Of a stretch of 64,000 nucleotides of DNA, positions 11,438 through 22,800 are shown in pieces. Within the stretch, counting starts at the first letter, position 1; each line of letters begins with the position of its first letter. This DNA comes from Neckera pumila (taxonomy: Eukaryota; Streptophyta; Bryopsida; Hypnales; Neckeraceae): assembly GCA_963969595.1 (NCBI GenBank), contig OZ018413.1:13753711-13817710 (forward strand), read 5' to 3'. The notes under the pieces were generated by a model, which saw only the letters and a program-made list of their open reading frames with translations, did not search any database and was not told the origin of the DNA. The translations under genes were made by a program, and so were the position numbers.

Positions 11438-12279
11438 AGTTTTTTTTTTTTTTTTTTTTTTTTGATAACAAATGGAAACCATTGTATTAAAAGGACCAAA
11501 GTAACCGCCAAGCCAAGGGCTGAACAAATGAAGAGAAGATGAGCAATAAGGCAAAGAAAACAAAGAATCAAATGAAGGAATAGAGAAAAGGGCCCTCTTT
11601 ACTCCAACTAATAGAATAGCCAACCCTAGTCACTAAATTGGAGTTTGGAGCCAGATATTAGTGAACCTAGACCAAGTTCTATCTGAATGTTGAGGTCGAC
11701 GACGAACGGTGAGCTTAGTGTTGAGTGAGGCCGCCCGGCCTGAGTTAAGGAGAGCATTCCAGAGTGATTTTAGGAGAAGAATAGTGGGCCAACAATCTTG
11801 TGCAAAAACCACGTGGTTACGTGAGATCCAACAAAGCCAAAGGGCAACCCCACAAATGAGAGACCATAATGTGCGGAATCTATGAACATTTGGAGTCTAG
11901 GCGTACCAAATATACACTGGGTCGCATCGAGTCTACTATGGGGGCCTAAGACTGGAGATGTACAACAAAAGTGGTGCATAATTGACGATGCATAATCCCA
12001 AATTCCTTGGGCCTTAGGACACTCAAAGAATCTGTGGATAGGAATTTCTATGGCTCTAGAATTGCAGCATTCACAAGGTTGGTTGATACCATGAGCAATT
12101 TGTGCCCGCCAGGAGTTGACTGCTACGGCATTGTGCCATATAGACCATATAAATGCTGCATCCTTCCGGGGGCGGGCTTTCATCCAGATATCTCTCCATG
12201 ATGGGATTCTTGAGATGAGATGTGATGTGAGAACATAATGCGATGAAATTATATTTCTAGGGAACAAAGCTTCTAAAAA
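11438..12279 (-). pseudogene. 5'-truncated LINE (non-LTR retrotransposon) ORF2 remnant with zf-RVT domain
   Basis: The minus-strand frame 12267-11770 encodes the C-terminal region of a plant LINE-type ORF2. It has W-R-D-I-W followed by K...FIW, a CECC...H...C cysteine/histidine cluster (zf-RVT pattern) and then W-rich sequence. Near 11840 the LINE-like reading continues in another frame (RNHVVFAQDCWPTILLLKSL), so at least one frameshift separates the two parts. A run of 24 T at 11440-11463 is the poly-A tail seen from the other strand, fixing the 3' end. Upstream RT and endonuclease domains are absent, so this is a dead 5'-truncated insertion. The long overlapping plus-strand frame is a shadow. 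Confidence 0.7.
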
Positions 12280-13225
12280 AAATTCTCAATTTATGTACCT
12301 TGGGACTAAAGTAGAGCCACCTATAACCGACCAAATAAGGATTTCGAACATGATATGGAGTAGTGAAGGCAAAACAAATATTTTTTTATAGGTACATCGA
12401 TAGAAATGACAAGGATTGCAAAAATTTGGTAATTTTATCGCTTGAACTGAAATTACTATGAATTTTGGGAGGCAAAAAGTGCTCTAGACCCATGGCCAAC
12501 CTCTAGACTCTTCCAATGCCAATCATTCAATAACTTTTTTCTTAATCATTATTTTCTACTTTCTTTCTCACAACTTGGGATATGTGTCATGTATTTATTA
12601 ATTCCAACCTTGAAAAGGAAAAAAACAAACATTCTAAGCTTGGTCAAAAATACATGCATCTATAGATTGGGAATGGGTCACTGGTTGGGAATGGGTGGCT
12701 CTACCTTACAATCTAAAAATTTGAGTTGGATAGTCATTCATGCTATTTAACAATTGGTAACTTGAGATTCAAAGCTTAGAAAACAAGATTCATTAATAGA
12801 TACACTTCTATTTGGTCTTTATTTGGTTTCGACCTGTAAAATAATATACCATATACAAAATAGAATTATGGTTTAATGGTCAAGAACAATTATTATTAAA
12901 ACACTCTAATTATCATATCTAATCTCAATGGAGTCCGTTTTTGTAGGGGTGACAATTCAACATTAGAAAATGAAGAACTGAATTGGTTATATCTTAGAAT
13001 TTTTTTTTTAAGCATTATTACTATGTTATCCTTTTTCAATAATATTGATCATGATTCAACAATTGAAGTTATGACCAATAATGGGAAAGTACAACCTTGT
13101 TAAGGATGTGGCATTGGTTGCAACCTCCTTTAGTTTGGCATAATTTTTTGAACTATCCCTCTATTTGAAGGACTAGTCTTTTGCAGAAAGAAAAAGGAGG
13201 GTGATCTTTCTAAAAACCAAGTTTT
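12280..13225. other. AT-rich intergenic, no gene
   Basis: No supported feature. A string CCTTGGGACTAAAG at about 12300 resembles one terminus of the TTAA family but is too short to call. Confidence 0.45.
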
Positions 13226-13460
13226 CACTAGAAGAAACCCATATTTTAGGTGGCATTTGGTAATTTTTTCATACGGATTTAATTTATGTGATGTAAAAAA
13301 AAACAATTTTTTTCTTTCAATAATCACATCTAATATAACATCCAAATGTTATACTAGTCATGATTATTGAAAAGAAAAAGAGTTTTTTTTTTTTGACGTC
13401 ACTTAAAATTTGTTTGAAAAAATTACAAAACGACATCTAAAACATGGGTTTCTTCTAGTG
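13226..13460. mobile_element. CACTA-type MITE (235 bp)
   Basis: The left end is CACTAGAAGAAACCCATATT. The right end is the inverted complement, finishing CATGGGTTTCTTCTAGTG. The inverted repeats continue inward for about 100 bp with mismatches. The element is flanked by TTT on both sides, the 3-bp target duplication expected for CACTA/EnSpm elements, whose plant ends typically start CACTACAAGAAA. It is too short to encode a transposase. Confidence 0.8.
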
Positions 13461-13899
13461 TTTTATTGACAAATTTTCATTGGAATCTTTCCTCATTTTG
13501 ATACTTTCTCAATTAGAAAAAAGGATTGAAAAATTGATAAAACTACTCCAAATCCTTTTCAAAAAAGAAGTTGATTTGCCAATATTTGGATGGAAATTAC
13601 TAATAATAAAAGACATGCTAATATATTGATGAATATGTACAAATGGATCTATATTGATATTTTGCTTATTTGTGTGTATTGTAGGGTGTACTTTGCTCTA
13701 TCATCTAAAAAAGAGATGGATATAAAATGAAGAAAAAAACCCTATATACAACATCTTAGTGGGCTAAAATTTTGTCCAATGCCGATTTGATGCTAAATGC
13801 CTTCAAATGGATTTTTGACTCATTTGACTCATTTTTTGAATTTATAATTGTTATATTATATTATACACGGGATAAATTTAGATTTAGAATTGTGTCCTT

Positions 13900-14025
13900 G
13901 GTCTTCACACTACGGGGTCTTTAGTCTTACATTTTTTATTTTTTATTCACTTTCTACAACCAAAGAAAATTAGGATTGGTCTTGAACTAGAACTTAGAAA
14001 GTTGGGATTTGGGATTTAGTATGAA
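13900..14025. repeat. Short MITE-like repeat, uninterrupted copy
   Basis: Runs from TCTTCACACTACGGGGTC to GGGATTTAGTATGAAGTG. A second copy at 14487-14860 has the same internal order (TTTATT...CTTTCTA, CAACC, TTGAACTAGAACTTAGAAAG) but carries a solo LTR insertion. Further related ends (CTTTCACACTACGTTCTAAG) lie at about 14044. The superfamily is unknown. Confidence 0.5.
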
Positions 14026-14537
14026 GTGTCTCTAAGGGCCCTTTCACACTACGTTCTAAGTTGGAAGTCCTAATGAATTTTCAAAATCTAATTGGTGGAG
14101 AGCTAACAATTGGAACTTGGATCCTATACTATGTCCTAAGTCCTAAATCCCATAGCACTCCCAAACACCTACATGGTAGCACTTTCTAGGAGCTTTACTG
14201 CCCAAAAAGAGGGACTTGGAAACTAAATTGGGTCTAGCAAAAGAAGAAATCAAACTCGGGTTTATTAACTCTAAACTATTGTTTTGAAAATAAAATGAAG
14301 AAAAACACAACATATAAACCACCTCCATTAATCGAAATTATATTTAAATGTGTGTAAAGCAGATGTGGTGCTAATAATGCCTCTTAAACAAGGTTTTGAA
14401 TTTTTGATCTATTTTGAAGGCACATAATAATTGCTATAATATTATACTAAGGATAGATTAAAACGTAGAATTGAAATTTGGTGTTCACATTATAAAGTCA
14501 TAAGTCCCACAATTAATATTTTTTATTTCCTTTCTAT

Positions 14538-14779
14538 TGTCATGGATATAGTTTAAAACCATTCCCAAGAGGCTTGTAATTGGAAAAAGCTTCTTGAGAA
14601 GCTTCCCATGCAAGCGGAAGCTTTTGGTAGTATAAATAGGAACAAATATTGAGGTAGTCCTCAGCCTCTCTTGATTTTAGTTCTTAGTTTTTAGTTCTAA
14701 ACTTTGTACTTCTTGGATTCTAATATCAATTGTTGTTATCTAGAATTCATCTTGGCTTGCATCTCTTGTATCCGTAACA
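14538..14779 (+). mobile_element. Solo LTR (~242 bp) with TATA box
   Basis: Begins TGTCATGG and ends GTAACA, giving the TG...CA termini of an LTR. It is flanked by TCTAT on the left and TCTAC on the right, a near-perfect 5-bp target duplication. The related copy at 13900 shows the uninterrupted site (CTTTCTACAACC). A TATA box (TATAAATAGG, 14631-14640) and an upstream palindrome (AGCTTCTTGAGAAGCT) fit a U3 promoter. No PBS or gag follows, so only one LTR remains. Confidence 0.6.
14631..14640 (+). promoter_or_regulatory. TATA box of the solo LTR
   Basis: TATAAATAGG is a canonical plant TATA box, about 95 bp inside the LTR. Activity is unknown. Confidence 0.4.
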
Positions 14780-14864
14780 TCTACAACCTAAGGAAGTTGG
14801 GATTTGACCTTGAACCAAAACTTAAAAAGTTGGGACTTAAGACATAGTATAGAGCGTCTGTAAG

Positions 14865-15299
14865 TTCATGTGAATAGAACTCAAGGCTTTCATTTGCAGC
14901 AACATATCAAAGAGTGCTGATTTTGGAAAAAAAAATATTTGTATTTGCAAAATAATTTTTATTTGATGAGATAGGATTGTCATAAATCATCTCCACAAAT
15001 TCTTAAATATGATTATACTATTGCATTTGGATGCTTAACTAAGGTTTCTAATTTATACATAACTAACATTCTTACAAATAAAAATGTATTTTGTGAAATT
15101 TTTCATCTAGAGATTGGAAACACTTAGATTCTCTTGTATTGTAGGAAATAAGTGCTCTTCTAAAATAACCTCAATACAATGACATTGCCACATTTGAATA
15201 AAAGTTTTTTTTAATCATACTTTATTTATTTTTGGATGTAAATTATGCACTTTTTATTCATGCACTTTTTTATTCTAAAGTTTCAAATGTTAAGGTTCA
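14865..15299. other. AT-rich intergenic, no gene
   Basis: No coding signal. Part of it (about 15030-15220) resembles the tandem units at 15937-16230. Confidence 0.4.
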
Positions 15300-15937
15300 A
15301 TATCTACCCGCAAACTGGAGATTTTGAATTTTTTCAGGTTCAAAATGGAATGAATCAAAGCTTTCCATGTAGATAAAAATATAATCTATGAGGAAAAAAA
15401 AATTCAAATTTCACAATTTTCCAAAAGAAAAGTTTCACAAGGTTAAAATCTCTTGCTAGAACAATCTCATTGTTGAGATTAGTGTGTTCAATTCCGTCCT
15501 AGAGCTATTAACATGTTAGTTTTTCCTTCAATCTTGAACCTACTTCTACTTTAGAATTTTCTAATGAGTGAAAACTAAGTTTTAAGAAAAAAAATTTGTT
15601 TTCAAGACTCTCAACTCTATTTTTCATCATGTAAAATTAGAATTTAAAATTCAATAGAACAAAAATTTTAAGTTAAGAAGGTTCAAAGCCAAAAAATGTA
15701 ATTGAACAAGGTGCAAAAAAACTCAAATTTTAAACCCAAATATCTTGCAATCTATTATCTATACAATCAAAGTACTTGAAATTTCTTCCACACATTTATA
15801 TACTAGTCTAAAACAAGATCCTATGGTTAGATATGCAAGAAATTTTTTTTTGAATTTTTTTGCTCTTCTGCTATAGAAATGGCAATTTTTGAATGGTTTT
15901 CGATGGAAAAAGGCCTTGGGACTTTAGTATTAAGATG
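15300..15937 (-). mobile_element. TTAA-family MITE, truncated copy D
   Basis: Collinear with copy A from the GAATGAATCAAAGCTTTCCA block through to the terminus GCCTTGGGACTTTAG followed by TATTAAG (decayed TTAA). The GTCCCC-palindrome end is missing. Confidence 0.62.
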
Positions 15938-16230
15938 ACATTACCATATTTGGATGAATAAAAGGTGTCACAATTATAACCTACATAATAATGGATATAA
16001 ATAATATTATATATTTTTTCATTTAAAAGTAAAAAATACTTGTTTTCTTGCATTCCAAAAGATGATTGCTTTCTTCTACTACAACTACTTTAGTAAGATG
16101 GCATTGAAATATTTTGATGAATAGAAGTTGTCTCAATTATAACCTAACTCAATTATTGATGTAAATAACTTTATGCATTTTTCATCTAAAAGTTGGAAAT
16201 TCTAGAGCTCTTTTTGCACTTCAACAAATG
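15937..16230. repeat. Two diverged ~155-bp tandem units
   Basis: The units at 15937-16075 and 16093-16230 share AAGATG-CATT-ATATTT-GATGAATA, TCTCAATTATAACCTA and TTTTTCATCTAAAAGTTGGAA. A third, more diverged relative lies at about 15060-15220. Confidence 0.55.
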
Positions 16231-16493
16231 CCCACCAATATTTACTTTCTAGCCTCATAGCTCATGTGGTGATAGTCTATAAGATGAAGATGCTAGTTTG
16301 TACTATTTCAAACTACACTTTTCTGTTGGCATTCTTAAATTTATAATTAGACGAAAATTGGCAAGTCTCTAGCCTTCACTTGGACGGATTCCGTAAAATG
16401 TAGTAATAAATAAATACCCAAAATTTTCTTATCAACTTGTTGCAAACGCTTGAAGCAGGTAATTTTTTTCAATATCATATATTGGGGTCAGAT

Positions 16494-17423
16494 TTAACCC
16501 CTAAAGGACCGAGGTGATTTTCCTACCAAAACCATTCAAAATTGTCATTTCTATTGCAAAGAGAAAAGAGTTTAAGAAATTGTTTTTTTTGCATATCCAA
16601 CCGTAAGATCTTATACTTGACTAGTATATGAATATGTGGAAGAAATTTCAGAAACTTTGACCACGTAGACTGCAAGATATATGTATTTAAAGTGAAGAAA
16701 ACAAGTTTTTTTCCACCTTGCTTGACTAGATTTTTTGGCTTTGAATCTTTTTAGTTCAATTTTTTTGCACTACTGATTTCGATTTTCTACTTATTTATAT
16801 TAAGTAGTTGAGTTGAGAATCTACTAAAAAATTTAGGAAAAAAAGCACTTATTTTTCACTCATTAAAAAATTGTTAAGTAGAGGTGGGTATAAGATTGAA
16901 GAAAAAACTAAATTGTTAATAGCTTTTAGATGGAATTGAATCACAATAACCCCAACGGTGAGATTGTTCTAGCAAGAAAATCTAACCCTATCTAACAAAA
17001 AATTCTCAAAATTCTCAAAATTGCATTCAAAAATGAATTCTACCACTTATTTTTTCAAGAAGATGCTTAGATTGCCTGAAAAACTAAGATTGTCCATAAC
17101 TTTCTCATTATTAGTCCAAATTGAATGAAACAAGGCTTCACATGTAGACAAAAATATAATCTTTGAGGAAAAAATTTGAAAAAAAATTATTTTGACTTTT
17201 TGTGATTTTTTTTTCTGCTGCTCGCAAAATTCCAATTTTACTTATTGTGCCATAGCTTTTGCTCCCGGGCATCAATTAAAATAAAAACTATATATTCACA
17301 AAGATGTTGCAAAAATACACAACCTTTAAAAATCCCAAAAAATATTACTAAAAATTGAGATCGTAGGAACCTGCTTGGACCCAAATTGTCCCTCGAGGGG
17401 ACAACCGGTCCTTTAGGGGTTAA
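16494..17423 (+). mobile_element. TTAA-flanked 922-bp-type MITE, copy E (best preserved)
   Basis: Perfect TTAA at both edges (16494-16497 and 17420-17423), with the body at 16498-17419. The left end is CCCCTAAAGGACCGAGG; the reverse complement of the right end is CCCCTAAAGGACCGGTTG, so the terminal inverted repeat is about 14 bp. The sub-terminal palindrome GTCCCTCGAGGGGAC lies at about 17389-17403 on the right only. The tract AGCTTTTGCTCCCGGGCATC is at about 17254-17273. No transposase ORF is present. This is the best reference copy for building a consensus. Confidence 0.8.
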
Positions 17424-18720
17424 TAGGTCCAATAAGAAATCATTTCTTTTTTGGTTGAGTTTCTATTCATTAACTTGATTTAGAATTTTTGGGAGTTCAT
17501 TTTACAAGGTTTGGAATATTTTGTGACCTTTAATAGGGTTTGGAATACTTTATAACCATTAGCAGTATTCACAGCTTTACCATTACTTGCAGCTTCAATA
17601 TTGACGGCTTTGACTTCATGATTTTCTTGAGGATTAAGATTATTTTCATTAACATTTTCACCAAGGCAGATTTCTAAAGAAGAATGTTCAATTTCAACAA
17701 TAATATACTCAAAAAAGAATTTTATAAATAATAAACTATTATATCCTTTATTACAACTATTATACATTCTATTATTTTTGGTTACAATGTTGAAGCATCT
17801 GCACCAATGCAACAAAACTTCATCATGTCATCATGTCAAAAGGACAAGTCCACTTGATTAGAAGGACCCTCATTATTTGTCCCACATAGAGCAACCTCAC
17901 GACAGCTCGTACAAGGCCTTGATTCGACTAGTGGGCGTGGCTGTGCTTGAAACAATGGCTCACGGCACGCACGCCAAGTTCAAAATGATGCCCGGCTACT
18001 TTAGAAAGTGGCAAGGGCACGGGCAAATAGTGTCTCTTGGCCTTAGATTGCTAACCATTGAATAGTTTTTTTGACCCCACCTTTTGAGAAGTTTCTTTTC
18101 AAACGTGCCAAAGATTCTTCTTCAAAATATTAAAATAGTCGTTACAAGTGGAATTTTGATCACTTGGCGAGTCTCCCCGCAGGACCACAACTCTTTAAAA
18201 TAAATCAGCTCTTGAACAAAGGATATCAAACCTCAAAAATTCCCTAGTTGGCGCCCTTGATCACCGAATTGCTGTGGGGTTGCCCTTATACAAACCCAAT
18301 TCAATTATGCCACATTATAATTTCTGAAAATTTTCATTAGATGCCATATTTAATTATTTTTTGAATTGTTTTTTAACAAATCTGTTTCTAGCATAGGGTA
18401 AGTTAGATCGCCTCCTAAAGTAACTTACACTGATGCCTGCTCTTACACAATCTGAAAAGCTTAGAGATAAACTCCCCCTTTCCCAAGCGTGCAGAAGGCA
18501 GCTCTCATCACAGACCAAAGATGCTCCCTCCCTCAATGAGTCAAGCTTCATCAGTTTTCCAGGTTTTGGGTCTCCATTACCAAACCCTTTGCTCCGAGAG
18601 TTTGACTCGCATTCACGGAATTCACAACATTGTGCAGTCTGTGCTTCATGAATATGCATCACCTTGAATTGCCGAACATTCTCCAGCAATTGCTTTGAAA
18701 TTCTCAGCTCTCTTCAGTGC
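17424..18720. other. Intergenic, no supported gene
   Basis: A minus-strand frame at 17480-17815 (111 codons) is Asn-rich and domain-free. Frames at 18354-18689 on either strand overlap and cannot be told from chance. The right end may hold the promoter of the downstream B3 gene. Confidence 0.4.
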
Positions 18721-19888
18721 TCAAGGACAAGCTAACTTAGCTGGGCACTGTTGGAAAGAGGTATGATTTCTTCTTCAAGTTCTTTCAAGGTATGCTGCAT
18801 GTCTATTCCTTTTCTATGTAAGATTTCAGTTTGAAGGTGCAGCCTTTCTTTGGTTATCCACGCCTGTGAATGTAGAATTATTATTTTGGATTTATTTTGT
18901 TGGCTATGGCGTACCCCTCTGCTTGTCTCGTCTACTTTGGTCTAAGCTAGATTGTGCTTTGGTTGTGGGGTCTTCTCTTGTAGTACTCCATCTGCGCTTC
19001 AAGGGCACTGGTTTGGGTTTAGTCTAATTTTACTTTTGGGGGGGGCATTCCTAGAAACCAGTAGCGGAATTGTACTGTGGTCGCCCTAATTCTTTTGTTT
19101 GAATGTAGTTCGAACGCTTTCTAGTAGGAGAGTACTGAAGCCCTAAACTGAAAAGGTTGAGGATACTATTTGCATCTAGCTATGTAGGAGTGCGAGATGA
19201 GTCTAGAGCATTGGAGAGATCAATTTGTATACAAGAGCCAAGTCTGTATTTTTTCTTTTTGTCAAAGATGGGTTGCTGTTGTAGCAGGGTCAGATAGGAT
19301 CAGCGTCCTAACAGTCATAGTGTCCTCTAGAAGACGCCTCTCTGTTGTAGCAAATTGTTTGCAGTCGGATGAGTTTCTTAACTCTTAAACGTCACAGGTT
19401 TTGAAAATACACTGAAAGAGACAGCTTGAGAGGCGTGCTGTGATGTTTAAGCTTAAGGGTTAAATTGTGAAGCTTTTGCGAAGTGTTTTCTTTTGATGGG
19501 TAGTGTATGCTTTTACATTGGAATAAATAAGGCGAATTCACCTAATTGCGATCCTTACTCTATAGATTCTTGTCTAGAAGGTGTATGGTCGAAACATGAA
19601 ATTAGCTACGTTTGAATTAGAAATGAGCACTTTGAAATTCCTAGTTCGTTCGTATGGTGTCCAAGAAATACATGCAAAGATGCAGTGGAATTGTCTTTCA
19701 ATTGTTAGTAGGACTACATTGAAATGAACTCCTGAAGGACCCATGTTTCGGATGCACTCACGATGTTTCTGATGTTGTAGACTTAACTTTATTTATTTTT
19801 CCACCAACTATGTTGCAGACCCATTATGCATTAATTGCTGCGACGATGAAGGTGGCAGATCGAAGCAGAATCCAGTTTTTCAGGGTTC

Positions 19889-22800
19889 ATGCTCAGTGAT
19901 ATGGCGAAGACCACCGAGGCCAGTTTCCAGGATGATGGACTCTGGAGGAAGCTGCTTACCCGAGCTCAGAAAGGAACCACCACTCAAGGTTTCTTTGTTA
20001 TCGATGTGGTGGAGGGCTGTCTGTCAACGTCCGTGTTTTGCAAACTTGTAAGTGGTCCTGCCAGAAAATCTCTTTACTGCATAATGCATGTGTTGAAAAT
20101 GAGACCAACGGTTTTTGCCATGTTGATTTTCATATTCACTAAAATTTTATCTCACTCTAATGACCCTTTATAATTCCACATTCCATGTCTATGATGAGAA
20201 TCTGTCATATTGTGGTGTACACATCTGATTGGACAACTTTCAGGTTTAGAGTTGTGTAGAGATGTCGGCGTGCATTTTGACACTTCAGAATTGCTCATTC
20301 TCTGTCTACATGAGAATTATCATTTCGTGTGCACGCATCCTATTGAACAGCTTTCTCATGTCAAGCTTTGAAGATATGTAAATTTGTCAAGTCGTGCATT
20401 TCGAAGCTGATTTGTTCACCTAGGGAGTGGCTTATGACAACTTTTCACTGACAAGTTGTGAGAGATGTGAGTGCATTTAGAAGCCCATTTGTCCGTGGAA
20501 GGCAGTGTCGTCAAAGAGTGTTGATTGCAGTCAAAGAGATTGTGGTAAAATCTTTTGTTGCTGGAACTAAATGATGTGAGGTTTTAGGGTTTAGGGTTTA
20601 CCATGCCTTCCTTCACTGTTCATGCTCATACTTTAGATGTTGAGCTTTAGGCAGGGACGATAATGGATTCTCATACCTCATTGGACATTCTAATCGCAGG
20701 GTTTGCCAACTGCTTTCATGCGCAACCATTTTAAAAGCTTCAACGAATGTATCATTTTGGAAGGTCCGGATGGTTACCAATGGCCAACCCTGCTGGGACT
20801 GCAATGGGATTCCCAGCCTTGCTTGATGCATGGCTGGAAAGAGTTCGCAGCTGCCTACAACCTAGAGATCCAGGATCAGGTTGTCTTCCTCTTGTTTGAT
20901 AATTCACACTTTTTAGTCCAAGTTTATGATGTAAACAATAAGGTCAAAGACAGGAGAATGTTCGCATCACCTGTCCCAGTGAACAATTCTAATTGTGACA
21001 TGAAAGCAAAGAATGTCAGGCAGGCGGAAACTCGTGCACCCCATTCCGATTTACCCTCAATGCACGGTGTGAAAACTAGTGGTAAGAAAAACGTAATTAT
21101 TCTTGATAGTAGTGACGAGGAGGGGGGGGAGGAGGAGAAAGAGGAAGAGGATGACCAAGTGCCTGGAAAACAAACCCCAATAGATGCTTCTAGAATAGGA
21201 GGCACTTTCAGTAAGATGACATTAAGAAGCGCCAAAAAAATGGAGGATGTTGATACACAGGATCACTCGATGAAGGAAAAACTGGAGAAAAGTGATCACT
21301 CGATGAAGGATGTTAGCCCCCAAAGCGCCAAAAAACTAGAGAAAAGTGATCTCTCGATGAAGGATGTTAGCAAGAGACAGAAACAAGAGCATGCACAGTT
21401 GGATGGGGATAAAGAAATCATGGACAGAGAACTAGGAAAAAGCAAGAGGAGTGACTCTGCCAAAGAAAGTGTCCCTTCGAGTCCGGAGCATATCACGGTG
21501 TTGAAACGATCCAGGAGGCTGCAACGCATGTCTGGAGACTACCAAGGGGATGATTTAGGGCGAGCAACCAGCGTTTTGAGATCCGGGAAGCTATACAGGC
21601 TAAAGCAAGTAGTGGAGAAGTTACCCCCGCGGCTTTATGAGGACGCAAAGGAGCCTGCAGTTGTGACCAGACGAGTTCCTGGTAGTGAGATCTTGACTTC
21701 CTGTTGCTCCACTCAGCAGTCTACGATGAAAAAACAACAAAGACAGCTGCAGGAGAGTACCAGTAAGATCACTGAACCTCCGGTCACAGTTCCAGAGTTG
21801 CATGCAAATACCGAGACTGTGCCTGAATTGGTTGCACCAGAAACGCCTGGAGGTGTACCTCTTGTGAAACCAAGGCCCAAAGTGAAGGTTTCCAAACACA
21901 CGGGCACGAAGAGAACGGAAAAATTATGCCTGTCAGAGGATGAGGCTAGCAAACGACCTTCCAGGGTTGGAGCTCCGGGTAAACCTTTCAAACTGCTTTA
22001 CGTTTCCAGGAGACGGCCTGTCACCACTCAGGAAAGACAGGATACTCTCGCAGCTGCACGAACGTTTGCGAATAAGTCTACCGACAAGCACTGTGTTATG
22101 CAATTGACAACCTCGCAAGTCTACTGCGGGTACCATCTGGTAAGGAAATTACGGAACCCTGTTTGAGATTTCAGGACCTTCACTTCAGGGAGAGGATAAG
22201 TCTTTGCGTCCAACTTTTTATCCTTTCTGTTGGGAATGTGCTTTTCACTGGGAGATCTCTCAATTCAGCTCACATGAGAGATTACTTAAGGTACTGCAGA
22301 AGCCAAACTCTCGAGGTCGCGTTTTTATCCCAATGCATAAACTTCTTAGGGAATTTCAAATTAGGAGCTTGTTGTCCATTATAAAAGGGACAGTTGACAA
22401 CCCCATATTCATTCAAAGCTGCTAGACATAGTCATGTCATGATTTCTTACACCCTAAGGTTGCTAATTTGAAGGCCAACGAAGTGTTGATTGGAAGAGGA
22501 GATGAGTTGCTGCTGTAACTGGGTTCATATGGGGGATGGGATCAGGTTCCTTACATTTCTAGTGTCCTCTGCCTTATATCTGTGAAAACAGGCACTCATG
22601 TTGTTTTACATCAAACACAAGTTCCCGGTTACCAACAGCAACTCGTCTCTTCCAATCAACGCTGTTGATTACAGCACACAATTTGGACTTGGTCCTCTTC
22701 TCAAGTAAGTGCTCTACTGACTAACATGCTTGTTGGGGTCTGCAGAAAGTGCCACTCGATTTTGCGGAAGCCATGCAGCTTCCTTACTCAAGGTTGAAAG

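Larger units (their letters stand above)
14487..14860. repeat. Second copy of the MITE-like repeat, interrupted by a solo LTR
   Basis: The left part (TGTTCACATTATAAAGTC to CCTTTCTAT) and the right part (CAACCTAAGGAAGTTGGGA to GACATAGTATAGAGCG) together correspond to the uninterrupted copy at 13900. Confidence 0.5.

Noticed and set aside
17480..17815. 111-codon Asn-rich minus-strand ORF
   Set aside because: AT-driven composition plus a local duplication of a GGTTTGGAATA unit; looks like chance.
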